Shown: positions 5,298 through 13,143, counted from the stretch's first letter. The stretch: DNA of 17,763 nucleotides from Clostridia bacterium BRH_c25 (GCA_001515955.1 LOES01000143.1:1-17763), one strand, 5' to 3'. Notes: generated from the letters alone by a model not told the origin. Translations and numbers: made by a program.

Positions 5298-7202
5298 TTG
5301 AACCATAATTACTGTTCAATAGTTAGTAGGGATTATGCCTATAAGGTATTAGCATTATACAGGTCAATACAAAAGCATGATGCAGACTTTCACTTTTTTT
5401 TCATATGTTTAAATCAGGAAGTGGAAGAGCTTTTTAGTGAGATGAATTTAGATAAAGCAAGTATTATAAGCATAGGCAGCATTGAGGCTAAGGACCAGGA
5501 GCTTCTTGGTGTGAAAAGTGGCAGAAATGAGAAGGAATATGCCTGGACGCTGAAGCCTGCAGCAATGCTGTATCTGCTTGAGAGTTATCCGGAGTTGGAT
5601 AATATTGTGTGGTTGGATGGGGATACAGCCTTCTTGTCAAATCCTCAGCCCATATATGATGAATGGGGAGATTATTCCATATTGCTGACTGAAGAGATGT
5701 ACTCCGGTAAATATGATTACATGAGCTGGTATTTTGGAGTGTATAATACAGGATTTTTAGGTTTTAAAAGGGATGATAACGCCATTAAATGCCTGAGATG
5801 GTTGAGAAGAAAGGTTATAGAATGGTGTTATGACAGACATGAGGATGGCTTGTGGAGTGATCAAATGTACTTTTCCAATCTTCCGAGCATATTCAGTAAT
5901 GTGGGCGTTAATAAAAATGCAGGCATAAATATGACACCCTTTATACTCAGAAGATTGCTGGATGAAGAGGGGGATGACATTACAGAAAGCTCTGGCTATA
6001 TATTTGTTAATGCTTCCAAAGTTGTACTTTTTCACTATTATGGATTCAAATTCTACAACGAGTCGGAATTTGAATTGTGCTTCTACAAGAACTGGAGATT
6101 TCCCGAAGAAGCCATTAAAGCTATTTACATGCCATATATAGAGTTGTGCAGTGAAGCAATTGCTCTCATAAAAGGACATAACGACAGTTTTTATTATCCA
6201 CAAAAGCCTGAAATAGATAAAACAGCATATTACTATTCAAAAGAAGGTAAAAACAATAAAAATTCATATAATTTTTGTACCATTGTTACTGGCGAATACT
6301 TGCCCAAAGCTTTGGCACTATACTTTTCTTTAAAAAGAAATGCAAAAAGCTTCCATTTATGGATTTGCTGCATGGATGACTTAGTATACGATGTATTGAA
6401 TAAATTCCATCTTTCAAATGTTACCTTAATAACGCTAAAAAGCATCGAAGATAATGAACTGCTTTCGGTCAAAAGCTTAAGGTACACTTATGAGTATTGC
6501 TGGACTCTTAAAGCCCCCCTGCTTTTACACATATTCAATTGCTATAAAAATATTGCTTCAATATTTTATATAGATGCAGACACTTACCTTTTTTCTAGTC
6601 CAGAGAAGCTATTTAACCAGTTAAAAAGTTTCTCGGTTTTACTGACAATGCACAACTTTACCACTAGCTTCAAATGTCTCTATACACAGAAAGGCCGGTA
6701 CAATGCGGGAATAATAGGATTCAGGAGAGATGAAAATGCACTGAGGTGCATTTGCTGGTGGCGTGATAGATGCATAGACTGGTGCTATGACAAAATTGAA
6801 AGCGGAAAATTTGGAGATCAGAAATATTTGATGGAATTCAGAAAAAAGTTTGGTGGAATATATCGAGAGAGGATGGTGGGAGCAAACGCTGCAATCTGGA
6901 ATATTGCAGACTGCAGCATAAGTGAATATGAGGGAAAGGTGCAAATAAATGGAAAGGACCTTATATTCTATCATTTCAGCGGCTTGATTATTTGCAACGA
7001 GTGGGAATATGGTCTATGGAGATGGGAATACCCGGAGCTGGATGAAAACGTCAGAAGGCTGATTTACCTTCCCTATGTCAAAGATATATACGATGCTATC
7101 AAAATGATAAAATCCGTATTAGAGGATGTGTCTATTCTGTTTTATGATATTTCAACTGTAAAAAACCCGAATAACTTAATAAACATGAAAGATTTTATTT
7201 AA
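5298..7202 (+). CDS. two-domain (tandem) GT-A-type glycosyltransferase
   Basis: A 634-residue cytoplasmic protein made of two homologous glycosyltransferase domains, about 1-300 and 322-634. Each repeats the same block order: an N-terminal sheet (CSIVSRDYAYKVLALYRSI; FCTIVTGEYLPKALALYFSL), the EYxWTLK motif (80-86; 399-405), a DxD metal/nucleotide motif (D107-G-D109 in WLDGDTAF; D426-A-D428 in YIDADTYLF), a GFxRDxNAxxCLxW block, and WSDQMYF or FGDQKYL (D188, D507). The domains differ near the end: FHYYGF (245-250) in the first, FYHFSGL (557-563) in the second. These motifs match a large uncharacterised bacterial family usually called 'glycosyl transferase' and found in surface-glycan clusters; donor and acceptor are unknown. 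The start is TTG at 5298, with AAGGGGGT seven bases ahead. Two copies of the structured intergenic element follow directly after its TAA. Confidence 0.85.
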   Translation: MNHNYCSIVSRDYAYKVLALYRSIQKHDADFHFFFICLNQEVEELFSEMNLDKASIISIGSIEAKDQELLGVKSGRNEKEYAWTLKPAAMLYLLESYPELDNIVWLDGDTAFLSNPQPIYDEWGDYSILLTEEMYSGKYDYMSWYFGVYNTGFLGFKRDDNAIKCLRWLRRKVIEWCYDRHEDGLWSDQMYFSNLPSIFSNVGVNKNAGINMTPFILRRLLDEEGDDITESSGYIFVNASKVVLFHYYGFKFYNESEFELCFYKNWRFPEEAIKAIYMPYIELCSEAIALIKGHNDSFYYPQKPEIDKTAYYYSKEGKNNKNSYNFCTIVTGEYLPKALALYFSLKRNAKSFHLWICCMDDLVYDVLNKFHLSNVTLITLKSIEDNELLSVKSLRYTYEYCWTLKAPLLLHIFNCYKNIASIFYIDADTYLFSSPEKLFNQLKSFSVLLTMHNFTTSFKCLYTQKGRYNAGIIGFRRDENALRCICWWRDRCIDWCYDKIESGKFGDQKYLMEFRKKFGGIYRERMVGANAAIWNIADCSISEYEGKVQINGKDLIFYHFSGLIICNEWEYGLWRWEYPELDENVRRLIYLPYVKDIYDAIKMIKSVLEDVSILFYDISTVKNPNNLINMKDFI

Positions 7203-7318
7203 ATATATTGAACGCACAAAAGTATTTACAAAGGGTATAGTGCGAATTCAATAACAATCAAGGAAGCTTTTTGCGAAACCTGAATGTGCTACATAAAGGA
7301 TGTTTCGCAGAAAGCCTA
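7203..7318 (+). repeat. structured intergenic element, copy A
   Basis: Starts at the first base after the glycosyltransferase stop. Module 1: ATTGAA/TTCAAT and CGCAC/GTGCG arms with a 2-base A bulge form a hairpin (7207-7252) over a 22-base loop. A linker ending AAGGAA follows. Module 2: arms GCTTTTTGCGAAAC (7266-7279) and GTTTCGCAGAAAGC (7302-7315) pair over 14 bp with one G-T wobble, around a 22-base loop that holds an ATGT/ACAT mini-stem. There is no open reading frame conserved between copies and no T-run, so it is not a simple terminator. Confidence 0.8.
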
Positions 7319-7431
7319 ATTGAACGCACAAAAGTATTTACAAAGGGTATAGTGCGAATTCAATAACAATCAAGGAAACATTTACGCGAAATTTGAACAA
7401 AGAATGTAAAATGTTTTTCGCAAAATGTATA
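7319..7431 (+). repeat. structured intergenic element, copy B
   Basis: The first 59 bases (7319-7377) are identical to 7207-7265 of copy A, at a period of 112 bp. Module 2 has different sequence but the same fold: ACATTT/AAATGT (7378-7383, 7423-7428) and GCGAAA/TTTCGC (7386-7391, 7416-7421) separated by a small internal loop. It ends 10 bases before the TTTGGAGG ribosome site of the next gene, so it lies in that gene's leader or in the operon's intergenic RNA. Confidence 0.8.
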
Positions 7432-7453
7432 GATATCATATTTGGAGGCATTT

Positions 7454-8422
7454 ATGGAAAGTTGGTCTTTTAGAAAAAAGAGGGTTGTTATTACTGGAGC
7501 AAATGGTTTTATTGGTTCACATATGGCGATGAGAATGCTTGTGGAGGGGGCTGATGTCAATGTAATGGTTCGAGAATCATCAGACCTATGGAGATTGGAT
7601 AAAGTAAGCAAGGACATTGAGTTATACAGAGTTGACTTAAGAAACAGCGGGGAAGTAGAGAAATATGTGAGAAAAATAAAGCCTGATTATGTATTTCATA
7701 TGGCAGCTTATGGAGTTGACTCAAGACAGAAGGATTATACAATTGCAGCAGAAACAAATATTATTGGAACAATAAATTTACTCAAAGCAGTCATTGATGT
7801 TGGCTGTAAGAAATTCATCAATACAGGCACCAGTATGCAATATGGCAATAAGTTAATGCCAATACGGGAAATAGAGCACTATTCCCCCTCAAACATATAT
7901 GGAAGCACCAAAGGGGCAGCAGTAATGATTGCACATCAGATTGCGACTGAAAATGATATTAATATAGCTACTATAATACCCTTCGGTGTTTTTGGAGAAA
8001 ACGAGGGAAGCCATAAATTCTTTCCCCATGTCATTTTGTCGGTTCTGGGGGGGAAGAGCATCGAATTGTCACCCTGTGAACAATACAGAGATTATTGCTA
8101 TATAGAGAATATTATTGATGGGTTTCTAATGGCTGCAGCAAATGAAAAGGTAAAGGATGAAATATTTAACATAGGAAGCGGAGATGTATATCAGCTTAAG
8201 CATTTTGTGAACTTGTTGGTGGAAAGTATGAAATGTGAAAGTGATATCAAATACGGCTCAGTAGAGTATAGGAAAAACGATTTGTGGAGTCCACAGCCGG
8301 ATATAAGTAAAATAACAAATATGTTGGGGTGGAGTCCAAGAGTAAGCCTTTCTGAAGGTATAGACAGAACCATTGAGTGGTTTAGAGCAAATTACGATAA
8401 GTACAGTGTAAAGGGGAGATAA
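7454..8422 (+). CDS. NAD(P)-dependent nucleotide-sugar epimerase/reductase (extended SDR)
   Basis: A 322-residue extended short-chain dehydrogenase/reductase acting on a nucleotide sugar in the cytoplasm. Visible features are the Rossmann motif GANGFIG (15-21), DLRNSG (61-66), the HMAA segment (82-85), the catalytic region NTGTSMQYG with Y149-x-x-x-K153 (IYGSTKG), and the C-terminal NIGSG and WSP motifs. The overall look is that of CDP- or dTDP-4-keto-hexose reductases/epimerases (RfbJ/RfbS/RfbE-like); the exact reaction cannot be read from sequence. I chose ATG 7454 because TTTGGAGG (7441-7448) lies five bases ahead; an upstream TTG at 7442 would start inside that site. It is four bases upstream of the next SDR gene, in the same operon as an RfbF-like cytidylyltransferase, so a CDP-sugar substrate is plausible. 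Confidence 0.86.
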   Translation: MESWSFRKKRVVITGANGFIGSHMAMRMLVEGADVNVMVRESSDLWRLDKVSKDIELYRVDLRNSGEVEKYVRKIKPDYVFHMAAYGVDSRQKDYTIAAETNIIGTINLLKAVIDVGCKKFINTGTSMQYGNKLMPIREIEHYSPSNIYGSTKGAAVMIAHQIATENDINIATIIPFGVFGENEGSHKFFPHVILSVLGGKSIELSPCEQYRDYCYIENIIDGFLMAAANEKVKDEIFNIGSGDVYQLKHFVNLLVESMKCESDIKYGSVEYRKNDLWSPQPDISKITNMLGWSPRVSLSEGIDRTIEWFRANYDKYSVKGR

Positions 8423-8425
8423 AAG

Positions 8426-9490
8426 GTGAGCCTCAATAAAATAATCCAGGAGGATGTAAGGGACATTTTCCTCGAAATGGACGGAAAGTTAAAAACCTTA
8501 GAAGGCAGCAACTTTCTAATTAGCGGCGGAGGTGGGTTTCTTGGCTCATATTTTATGGATTTGCTGAAATATTGCAATGACAATATTTTCTTAGAACCTG
8601 CTACTGTCATATGTATAGACAATTTTATTACAGGTGTGCCAGAAAGGGTAAAGCACCTTTTAGATAATGATAGCTTTATAATAGTAAACGCAGACATTTC
8701 GAAACCTGTAGAGTTGAATAATGATGTAGATTACATCATACATGCAGCGAGCATAGCTTCCCCTACTTTTTACAGGAAGTATCCAATTAAGACCCTGGAG
8801 ACCAACGTACTTGGGCTTATAAATCTCGTTGAGTTGGGCATGAAAAAGAATATAAAGAGCTTTCTAAACTTGTCCAGCAGTGAAATATATGGGGATCCTG
8901 ATATAGCTCATATACCTACAAGAGAGGACTATAACGGGAATGTATCCTGTACAGGACCAAGGGCATGCTATGATGAATCCAAGAGAATGGGCGAAACTAT
9001 GTGTGTCAACTACTATAAAGAATACGGGGTGCCCATAAAGACAGCAAGACCCTTCAATGTTTATGGTCCTGGTTTGAAACTGGATGACCGCAGAGTGATA
9101 CCTGATTTTTTCAACGATGCCATTAATAGACATAAGATAGAAATATTAAGCGACGGTTCTCCCACCAGAAGCTTTTGCTATGTAAGCGATGCAATAAAAG
9201 GCTTTATGCTTGCATTACTATCAGAGTTCAATGGAGAAGCATTTAATATAGGAAATGACCAAACGGAGATTAGTATGAAGGGAATAGCGGAATTAATTGC
9301 AGAGATTGTAGGGAATGTTGAAGTTAAGCTTAAGAAAAGTGATGATAAGGAGTACCTGACTGATAATCCGAAAAGAAGGTGCCCTGATTTGACCAAGGCA
9401 AAGACTTTCTTGAACTATTACCCGAAGGTGGATCTTAAAACAGGCCTTAAGAGGATTTTTCAATGGTATATGCAGACCAATATTTTATAG
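8426..9490 (+). CDS. UDP-glucuronate decarboxylase-like SDR (UXS-like NAD-dependent epimerase/dehydratase)
   Basis: A 354-residue extended SDR. A helical N-terminal extension (about 1-28, NKIIQEDVRDIF) precedes the Rossmann motif GGGGFLG (34-40). The catalytic triad region SSSEIYGDP (150-158; S151-S152-E153), GPRACYDESKR (Y182, K186) and SDGSPTRSF (R248) are very close to UDP-glucuronate decarboxylase (UXS), whereas 4,6-dehydratases have T-D-E at the triad. RPFNVYGPGLKLDDRRVIPDF departs from typical UXS (RIFNTYGP), so the substrate may differ. A UDP-glucose 6-dehydrogenase three genes downstream would supply UDP-glucuronate, supporting UDP-xylose or a related 4-keto pentose as product. Start is GTG at 8426, after AGGGGAG and three bases beyond the previous stop. 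Best held as UXS-like until tested; a CDP-sugar enzyme is the main alternative. Confidence 0.8.
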   Translation: MSLNKIIQEDVRDIFLEMDGKLKTLEGSNFLISGGGGFLGSYFMDLLKYCNDNIFLEPATVICIDNFITGVPERVKHLLDNDSFIIVNADISKPVELNNDVDYIIHAASIASPTFYRKYPIKTLETNVLGLINLVELGMKKNIKSFLNLSSSEIYGDPDIAHIPTREDYNGNVSCTGPRACYDESKRMGETMCVNYYKEYGVPIKTARPFNVYGPGLKLDDRRVIPDFFNDAINRHKIEILSDGSPTRSFCYVSDAIKGFMLALLSEFNGEAFNIGNDQTEISMKGIAELIAEIVGNVEVKLKKSDDKEYLTDNPKRRCPDLTKAKTFLNYYPKVDLKTGLKRIFQWYMQTNIL

Positions 9491-9505
9491 CATAGGGAGG
9501 TTTAT

Positions 9506-9913
9506 ATGACAAAGAAATATGAAATTACTGAAATAAATCCCTATAAAGATATAAGGGGCGAGCTTAAGAAGGTTTTTATAAAATCGATGCTAAGTGCTGA
9601 AAAGTCTATTGAAGAAATATATGTGCTGCATACCAAGAAAGGCTCTGTAAGAGGCAATCACTACCACAGGCAGAATGTAGAGTTTTTTACTGTAATAAAA
9701 GGGACTGCAATAATAGCACTTAAGGATGTCGAGGAGGGAGAAGCTGAGATACTTAAAGTATCAGCAGTAGACGATATTGTAATTAAAGTACCGGAGAATG
9801 TTGCACATGGGTTTAGAAACGACGAGGATGAAGAGCTTGTGATACTTGCTGCCGCGTCCAAGCTATATGACCTAGAGGATACTGATACCTTTAACTATCA
9901 GCTGCTATACTAA
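9506..9913 (+). CDS. cupin nucleotide-sugar isomerase/epimerase-like protein (RmlC/FdtA/WxcM-type)
   Basis: A 135-residue single cupin domain. The first cupin motif is GSVRGNHYHRQNVEFFTVIKG, with H52 and H54, and the second is VPENVAHGFRN, with H101. The RGxHYH signature resembles both dTDP-4-dehydrorhamnose 3,5-epimerase (RGLHYQ) and the sugar 3,4-ketoisomerases FdtA/QdtA (RGxHAHK), but the protein is shorter than RmlC (about 180) and close to FdtA length. It probably epimerises or isomerises a 4-keto sugar bound to a nucleotide. Start ATG has GGGAGG seven bases ahead. It sits between the UXS-like SDR and the cytidylyltransferase, as such cupins often do in surface-sugar clusters. Confidence 0.75.
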   Translation: MTKKYEITEINPYKDIRGELKKVFIKSMLSAEKSIEEIYVLHTKKGSVRGNHYHRQNVEFFTVIKGTAIIALKDVEEGEAEILKVSAVDDIVIKVPENVAHGFRNDEDEELVILAAASKLYDLEDTDTFNYQLLY

Positions 9914-9973
9914 TAGCAGAATGGGATTGCATAAGTTGAATTAGGACAAATTGCAGGAAGCAGGGGTGATATT

Positions 9974-10741
9974 TTGAAGGTAGTGATACTTTGCGGAGGA
10001 TATGGAATGAGAATGAGGGAGGTAACGGAGCATATTCCCAAGCCTCTTGCAGTAGTCGGAGGTAGACCTATACTGTGGCAGATAATGAAAATATACAGCA
10101 AGTATGGATTTGATGATTTTGTACTGCCTTTGGGTTATAAGGGAGAGAAAATAAAGGAATACTTTATGAACTATGACTGGTTACAGAATGATTTTATTCT
10201 AGACTTCAGCGGTAATGAGAATAAAATATGCAAATTGAAAAAAACGGAAAAATGGAGAATAACCTTTGTAGATACCGGAGTGGATACAATGACAGGAGGG
10301 CGAATAAAAAGGATTCAGCCTTTTATAGAGGATGACACCTTCCTTTTGACCTATGGGGATGGTCTTTGTGATATCAATATTGGAGAACTCCTCAAGTATC
10401 ATCAGAATATGGGAGTAACGGCTACTTTGACAGGAATACAAAAAAAGAGCCAGTATGGAATATTAAAAGCCCAGGACGGCCTTGTAACATCCTTTGCAGA
10501 AAAAACGGAAATCGAAGGTCTAATAAACGGCGGTTTTTTTGTATTTAATACAGCAGTTTTTGACTACCTGAGCGATGACCAGTGTGTTCTTGAAAGAGAT
10601 CCACTTGCCAAGCTTACCTCTGAAGGTCAGCTTGCGGTATATGAGCACAAAGGCTTCTGGCAGGCAGTGGATACAAGTAAAGATTTGCAGGATATGGATA
10701 CAAACTGGGGGACCATCGAAAGTATCTTAGGGATATCATAG
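9974..10741 (+). CDS. rfbF: glucose-1-phosphate cytidylyltransferase-like sugar nucleotidyltransferase
   Basis: A 255-residue nucleotidyltransferase, the same length as Salmonella RfbF (257), which makes CDP-glucose from CTP and glucose-1-phosphate. Shared RfbF-type blocks are RPILWQIMKIYS (31-42), GYKGEKIKEYFMNY (54-67), VDTGVDTMTGGRIKR (99-113), LTYGDG (125-130, metal-binding D129), INGGFFVFN (184-192) and GFWQAVDT (227-234). The nucleotide-binding loop reads CGGYGMRM rather than the common GGxGTRL, with K23 in IPKP conserved. Start is TTG at 9974, with AGGGGTG five bases ahead. No CDP-glucose 4,6-dehydratase of the RfbG type is present in the window, so what happens to the CDP-sugar is open. 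A copy of the structured element follows directly after the stop. Confidence 0.87.
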   Translation: MKVVILCGGYGMRMREVTEHIPKPLAVVGGRPILWQIMKIYSKYGFDDFVLPLGYKGEKIKEYFMNYDWLQNDFILDFSGNENKICKLKKTEKWRITFVDTGVDTMTGGRIKRIQPFIEDDTFLLTYGDGLCDINIGELLKYHQNMGVTATLTGIQKKSQYGILKAQDGLVTSFAEKTEIEGLINGGFFVFNTAVFDYLSDDQCVLERDPLAKLTSEGQLAVYEHKGFWQAVDTSKDLQDMDTNWGTIESILGIS

Positions 10742-10836
10742 ATATATTGAACGCACTAAGTGCGAATTCAATAACATTAAGGAAACCGTTTTGCGGAATT
10801 TGAATGAAAGTACAGATGTTATCCGCAAAACGCTTA
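10742..10836 (+). repeat. structured intergenic element, copy C
   Basis: Starts one base after the cytidylyltransferase stop with ATATATTGAACGCAC, identical to the start of copy A. Module 1 (10746-10771) keeps both arms and the A bulge, but its loop is only TAA instead of 22 bases. The linker also ends in AAGGAA. Module 2 is a perfect 11-bp stem, CGTTTTGCGGA (10787-10797) and TCCGCAAAACG (10822-10832), with a 24-base loop. GCGGA/TCCGC replaces GCGAA/TTCGC of the other copies, a compensating pair change. It ends 15 bases before the next start. Confidence 0.8.
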
Positions 10837-10851
10837 GTAGGTGAATAAGCA

Positions 10852-11700
10852 ATGGAAGTATTGTTTTGTACAATAGCATCAAAATACAGGCTGCATCAAT
10901 GTGTCGCCATGTATCATTCCTTGAAGCACTTCATGGCTGATGCAGCTTTGGTTGTTCTTGCAGTTGACGGGGAGTCAAGGAAGGTGCTTGATGCTTTGCA
11001 GCTGCCTGGGATAACTGCTATTTCTGCTGAAGAACTGGAGGATGCTGAGTTAAAAGAACTAAAGAAACAAAGGAGTTCAAGTGAATACTGCTGGACATTG
11101 AAGCCTGTACTGCTGTTGCATTTATATGAAAGCTTCAAGGACTTTAAGATTTTTGCCTATCTTGATACAGATCTCTATTTCTTTGACAATCCCATGAGGC
11201 TTTTTAATGGAAGAGGAAATTGGTCTGTACTCTTTACTACACATAAGGTTAATAGGAAGGCTAATGGAGGCTTTGTAGCGTTCATGAGAGGAAGTCACGC
11301 CTATGAAGCATTAAAATGGTGGAAGAAAAGGTGTCTGGAGTGGTGCTATTTCATTAACGATAACGGAAGGTTTGCAGACCAGGGCTATTTGGATTTTATG
11401 AGAGCAAGATTCAAAGGAGTTTCATACCTTGATATGCCAGGAGCAAATGTGGCTACATGGAATTACTTCAAATTCGACCTTGAATTGAAGGACGGAAATA
11501 TATATGTAGGTAGGAACAGGTTGCTTTTCTATCATTTCAGCGGTTTAAGGCTGAAGAAAATAGCCGGCTCAACTGCATTATACGGTGCTGAAACGCCTTG
11601 TTTGGTATGTGGAATCTATAGCAAGGCATTAAGAGCTGCGATATCGGAAATAGGAGAGGTTGACAGGGATATTACGGAATGTTTTTATTTAGGGCTATAA
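10852..11700 (+). CDS. single-domain GT-A-type glycosyltransferase
   Basis: A 282-residue member of the same family as the two-domain glycosyltransferase at 5298-7202, closest by eye to its second domain. Motifs: FCTIASKYRLHQCVAMYHSL (5-24), EYCWTLKP (78-85), the DxD D105-T-D107 in YLDTDLYFF, WWKKRCLEWCY, FADQGYLDFM (D176), GANVATWN (197-204) and FYHFSGL (226-232). There is no signal peptide or membrane segment, so it acts on an intracellular acceptor. Start ATG follows TAGGTGA at about eight bases. It is separated from the upstream cytidylyltransferase by the structured element and from the downstream UDP-glucose dehydrogenase by 12 bases. The C-terminal 45 residues are poorly conserved. Sugar donor unknown. 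Confidence 0.85.
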   Translation: MEVLFCTIASKYRLHQCVAMYHSLKHFMADAALVVLAVDGESRKVLDALQLPGITAISAEELEDAELKELKKQRSSSEYCWTLKPVLLLHLYESFKDFKIFAYLDTDLYFFDNPMRLFNGRGNWSVLFTTHKVNRKANGGFVAFMRGSHAYEALKWWKKRCLEWCYFINDNGRFADQGYLDFMRARFKGVSYLDMPGANVATWNYFKFDLELKDGNIYVGRNRLLFYHFSGLRLKKIAGSTALYGAETPCLVCGIYSKALRAAISEIGEVDRDITECFYLGL

Positions 11701-11712
11701 GGGGAAATAAAG

Positions 11713-13065
11713 ATGAGATTATCAATTATAGGAACTGGTTATGTAGGATTGGTAAGCGGTGTATGCCTGGCCAGCAAGGGACATGAGGTAATATGCGTGG
11801 ACAGCCGGGGGTCAGTTGTGGAAAGTATAAACAGTTCAAAGGCAACAATATATGAGCCTTATCTTTCGGAATATATTAAGAAAGCTGTTACAGCGGGGAA
11901 GCTATCGGCAACCGTTGACTTGAGTCATGCGGTTAATAACAGCGATATATCCATAATTGCCGTAGGCACCCCATATAAGGATAAGAATATTGACCTTAGC
12001 TATATAGAAAAGGTTTCACGGGATATAGGAAGGCTTTTGAGAGAGAAGGAAGCATATCACGTTGTTTGCATAAAAAGCACGGTGATACCTACAACTACCG
12101 ATACCTTTGTAAGGAATATTATAGAGCTGGAATCAGGAAAGAAAGCAGGAGAATTCGGTCTTGTCATGAATCCGGAGTTTTTGCGGGAAGGAGAAGCGGT
12201 GATGGACTTTCTGCACCCCGATAGGATTGTGATAGGGGCATATGACGACAAGAGCTTCGAATTATTCAAAAAAGTATACGAAGATTATTTTGAAGCGCCA
12301 ATAATAAGGGTAAGCTTAAGGACTGCAGAGCTTATTAAATATACCTCCAATTCACTTTTAGCCATGCTGATTTCATATTCCAATGAGATTGCAGCAATAT
12401 CAGAAGTGATAGGAAGCCTGGACGTGGAAGAGGTGCTTTACGGAGTATCTCTGGATAAAAGACTCAGCCCGAGGACAGATGGGAAGCTCGTCAGACCGGA
12501 TATATTGAAATATCTGAAGGCCGGACGTGGTTACGGAGGAAGCTGTTTTCCCAAGGATGTCAAAGCGCTGATAGCTTTTTCTGAGCAGAAGGGTTATACG
12601 CCAGAACTATTGAAGGCTACAACAGAGATTAATGAAAAACAGGTTGCTAAAATCGTGGATAGGATTGAAAGTGAGCTGGAAATAATCGAAGGCAGAAGGA
12701 TATTGGTGCTGGGGCTTGCCTTCAAGCAGAACAGCGATGACATAAGGGAATCCCCGGCTATAGAGCTTGTGAAGCTTCTTGTTGAAAGAAAGGCATTGGT
12801 CAGTGTCACTGACCCAATGGCTATGGAAAATACTAGGATGGTGCTGGGTGAAAAGGGCATATGTTATTTGCAGGATTATAAAAATGAAACTGCAAGCTAT
12901 GATGCAGCGATATTGATGACGCCATGGCAGGAGTATGTAGAGTTTCTGAACGAAGGTTCTTATGAACCCTTGAGTATAGCAATGCTGTTTGATGGATGCA
13001 GAGCACTTCGGAAGAATAAAATACTTGGGTCAGGCATAAAATATATGGGCATTGGCTTATCCTAA
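11713..13065 (+). CDS. UDP-glucose 6-dehydrogenase
   Basis: A 450-residue UDP-glucose/GDP-mannose dehydrogenase that oxidises UDP-glucose twice with NAD to UDP-glucuronate. Features in order: N-terminal Rossmann motif GTGYVGLVSG (7-16), AVGTP (83-87), STVIP (122-126), NPEFLREGEA (153-162), the central helix with ELIKYTSNS (K209, N213), GRGYGGSCFPKD (271-282; catalytic C278), and the C-terminal domain with LGLAFKQNSDDIRESP. The middle segment KRLSPRTDGKLVRPDILKYLK is longer than usual. Start ATG has AAGGGG nine bases ahead. It is the last gene of the glycan operon and would feed the UXS-like SDR at 8426-9490. The usual symbols are ugd or tuaD; the substrate is taken from family resemblance. 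Confidence 0.92.
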   Translation: MRLSIIGTGYVGLVSGVCLASKGHEVICVDSRGSVVESINSSKATIYEPYLSEYIKKAVTAGKLSATVDLSHAVNNSDISIIAVGTPYKDKNIDLSYIEKVSRDIGRLLREKEAYHVVCIKSTVIPTTTDTFVRNIIELESGKKAGEFGLVMNPEFLREGEAVMDFLHPDRIVIGAYDDKSFELFKKVYEDYFEAPIIRVSLRTAELIKYTSNSLLAMLISYSNEIAAISEVIGSLDVEEVLYGVSLDKRLSPRTDGKLVRPDILKYLKAGRGYGGSCFPKDVKALIAFSEQKGYTPELLKATTEINEKQVAKIVDRIESELEIIEGRRILVLGLAFKQNSDDIRESPAIELVKLLVERKALVSVTDPMAMENTRMVLGEKGICYLQDYKNETASYDAAILMTPWQEYVEFLNEGSYEPLSIAMLFDGCRALRKNKILGSGIKYMGIGLS

Positions 13066-13143
13066 AAGGTCATAGTGTTAACATTTTTCAGGCCCTTGCA
13101 TACTATATATTATAGATTTGTCAATGAAATAGTCGTTGCTTTT

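Noticed and set aside
5757..6203. 148-residue open frame on the minus strand inside the two-domain glycosyltransferase
   Set aside because: It lies wholly antisense to a conserved domain and has no start signal.
7207..7377. CRISPR array from the 59-bp direct repeats
   Set aside because: There are only two exact copies, the repeat is too long, the 53-bp gap folds as a hairpin and no cas gene is near.
7203..7431. MITE or insertion sequence remnant
   Set aside because: No terminal inverted repeats span the whole unit, no target-site duplication is seen and there is no transposase; the inverted arms are internal hairpins.
7442..7453. TTG at 7442 as the start of the first SDR
   Set aside because: It lies inside the TTTGGAGG ribosome site that serves the ATG at 7454.
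10742..10836. Integron attC site, because elements follow stop codons
   Set aside because: The RYYYAAC/GTTRRRY core sites are missing and no integrase is present; only the position is similar.
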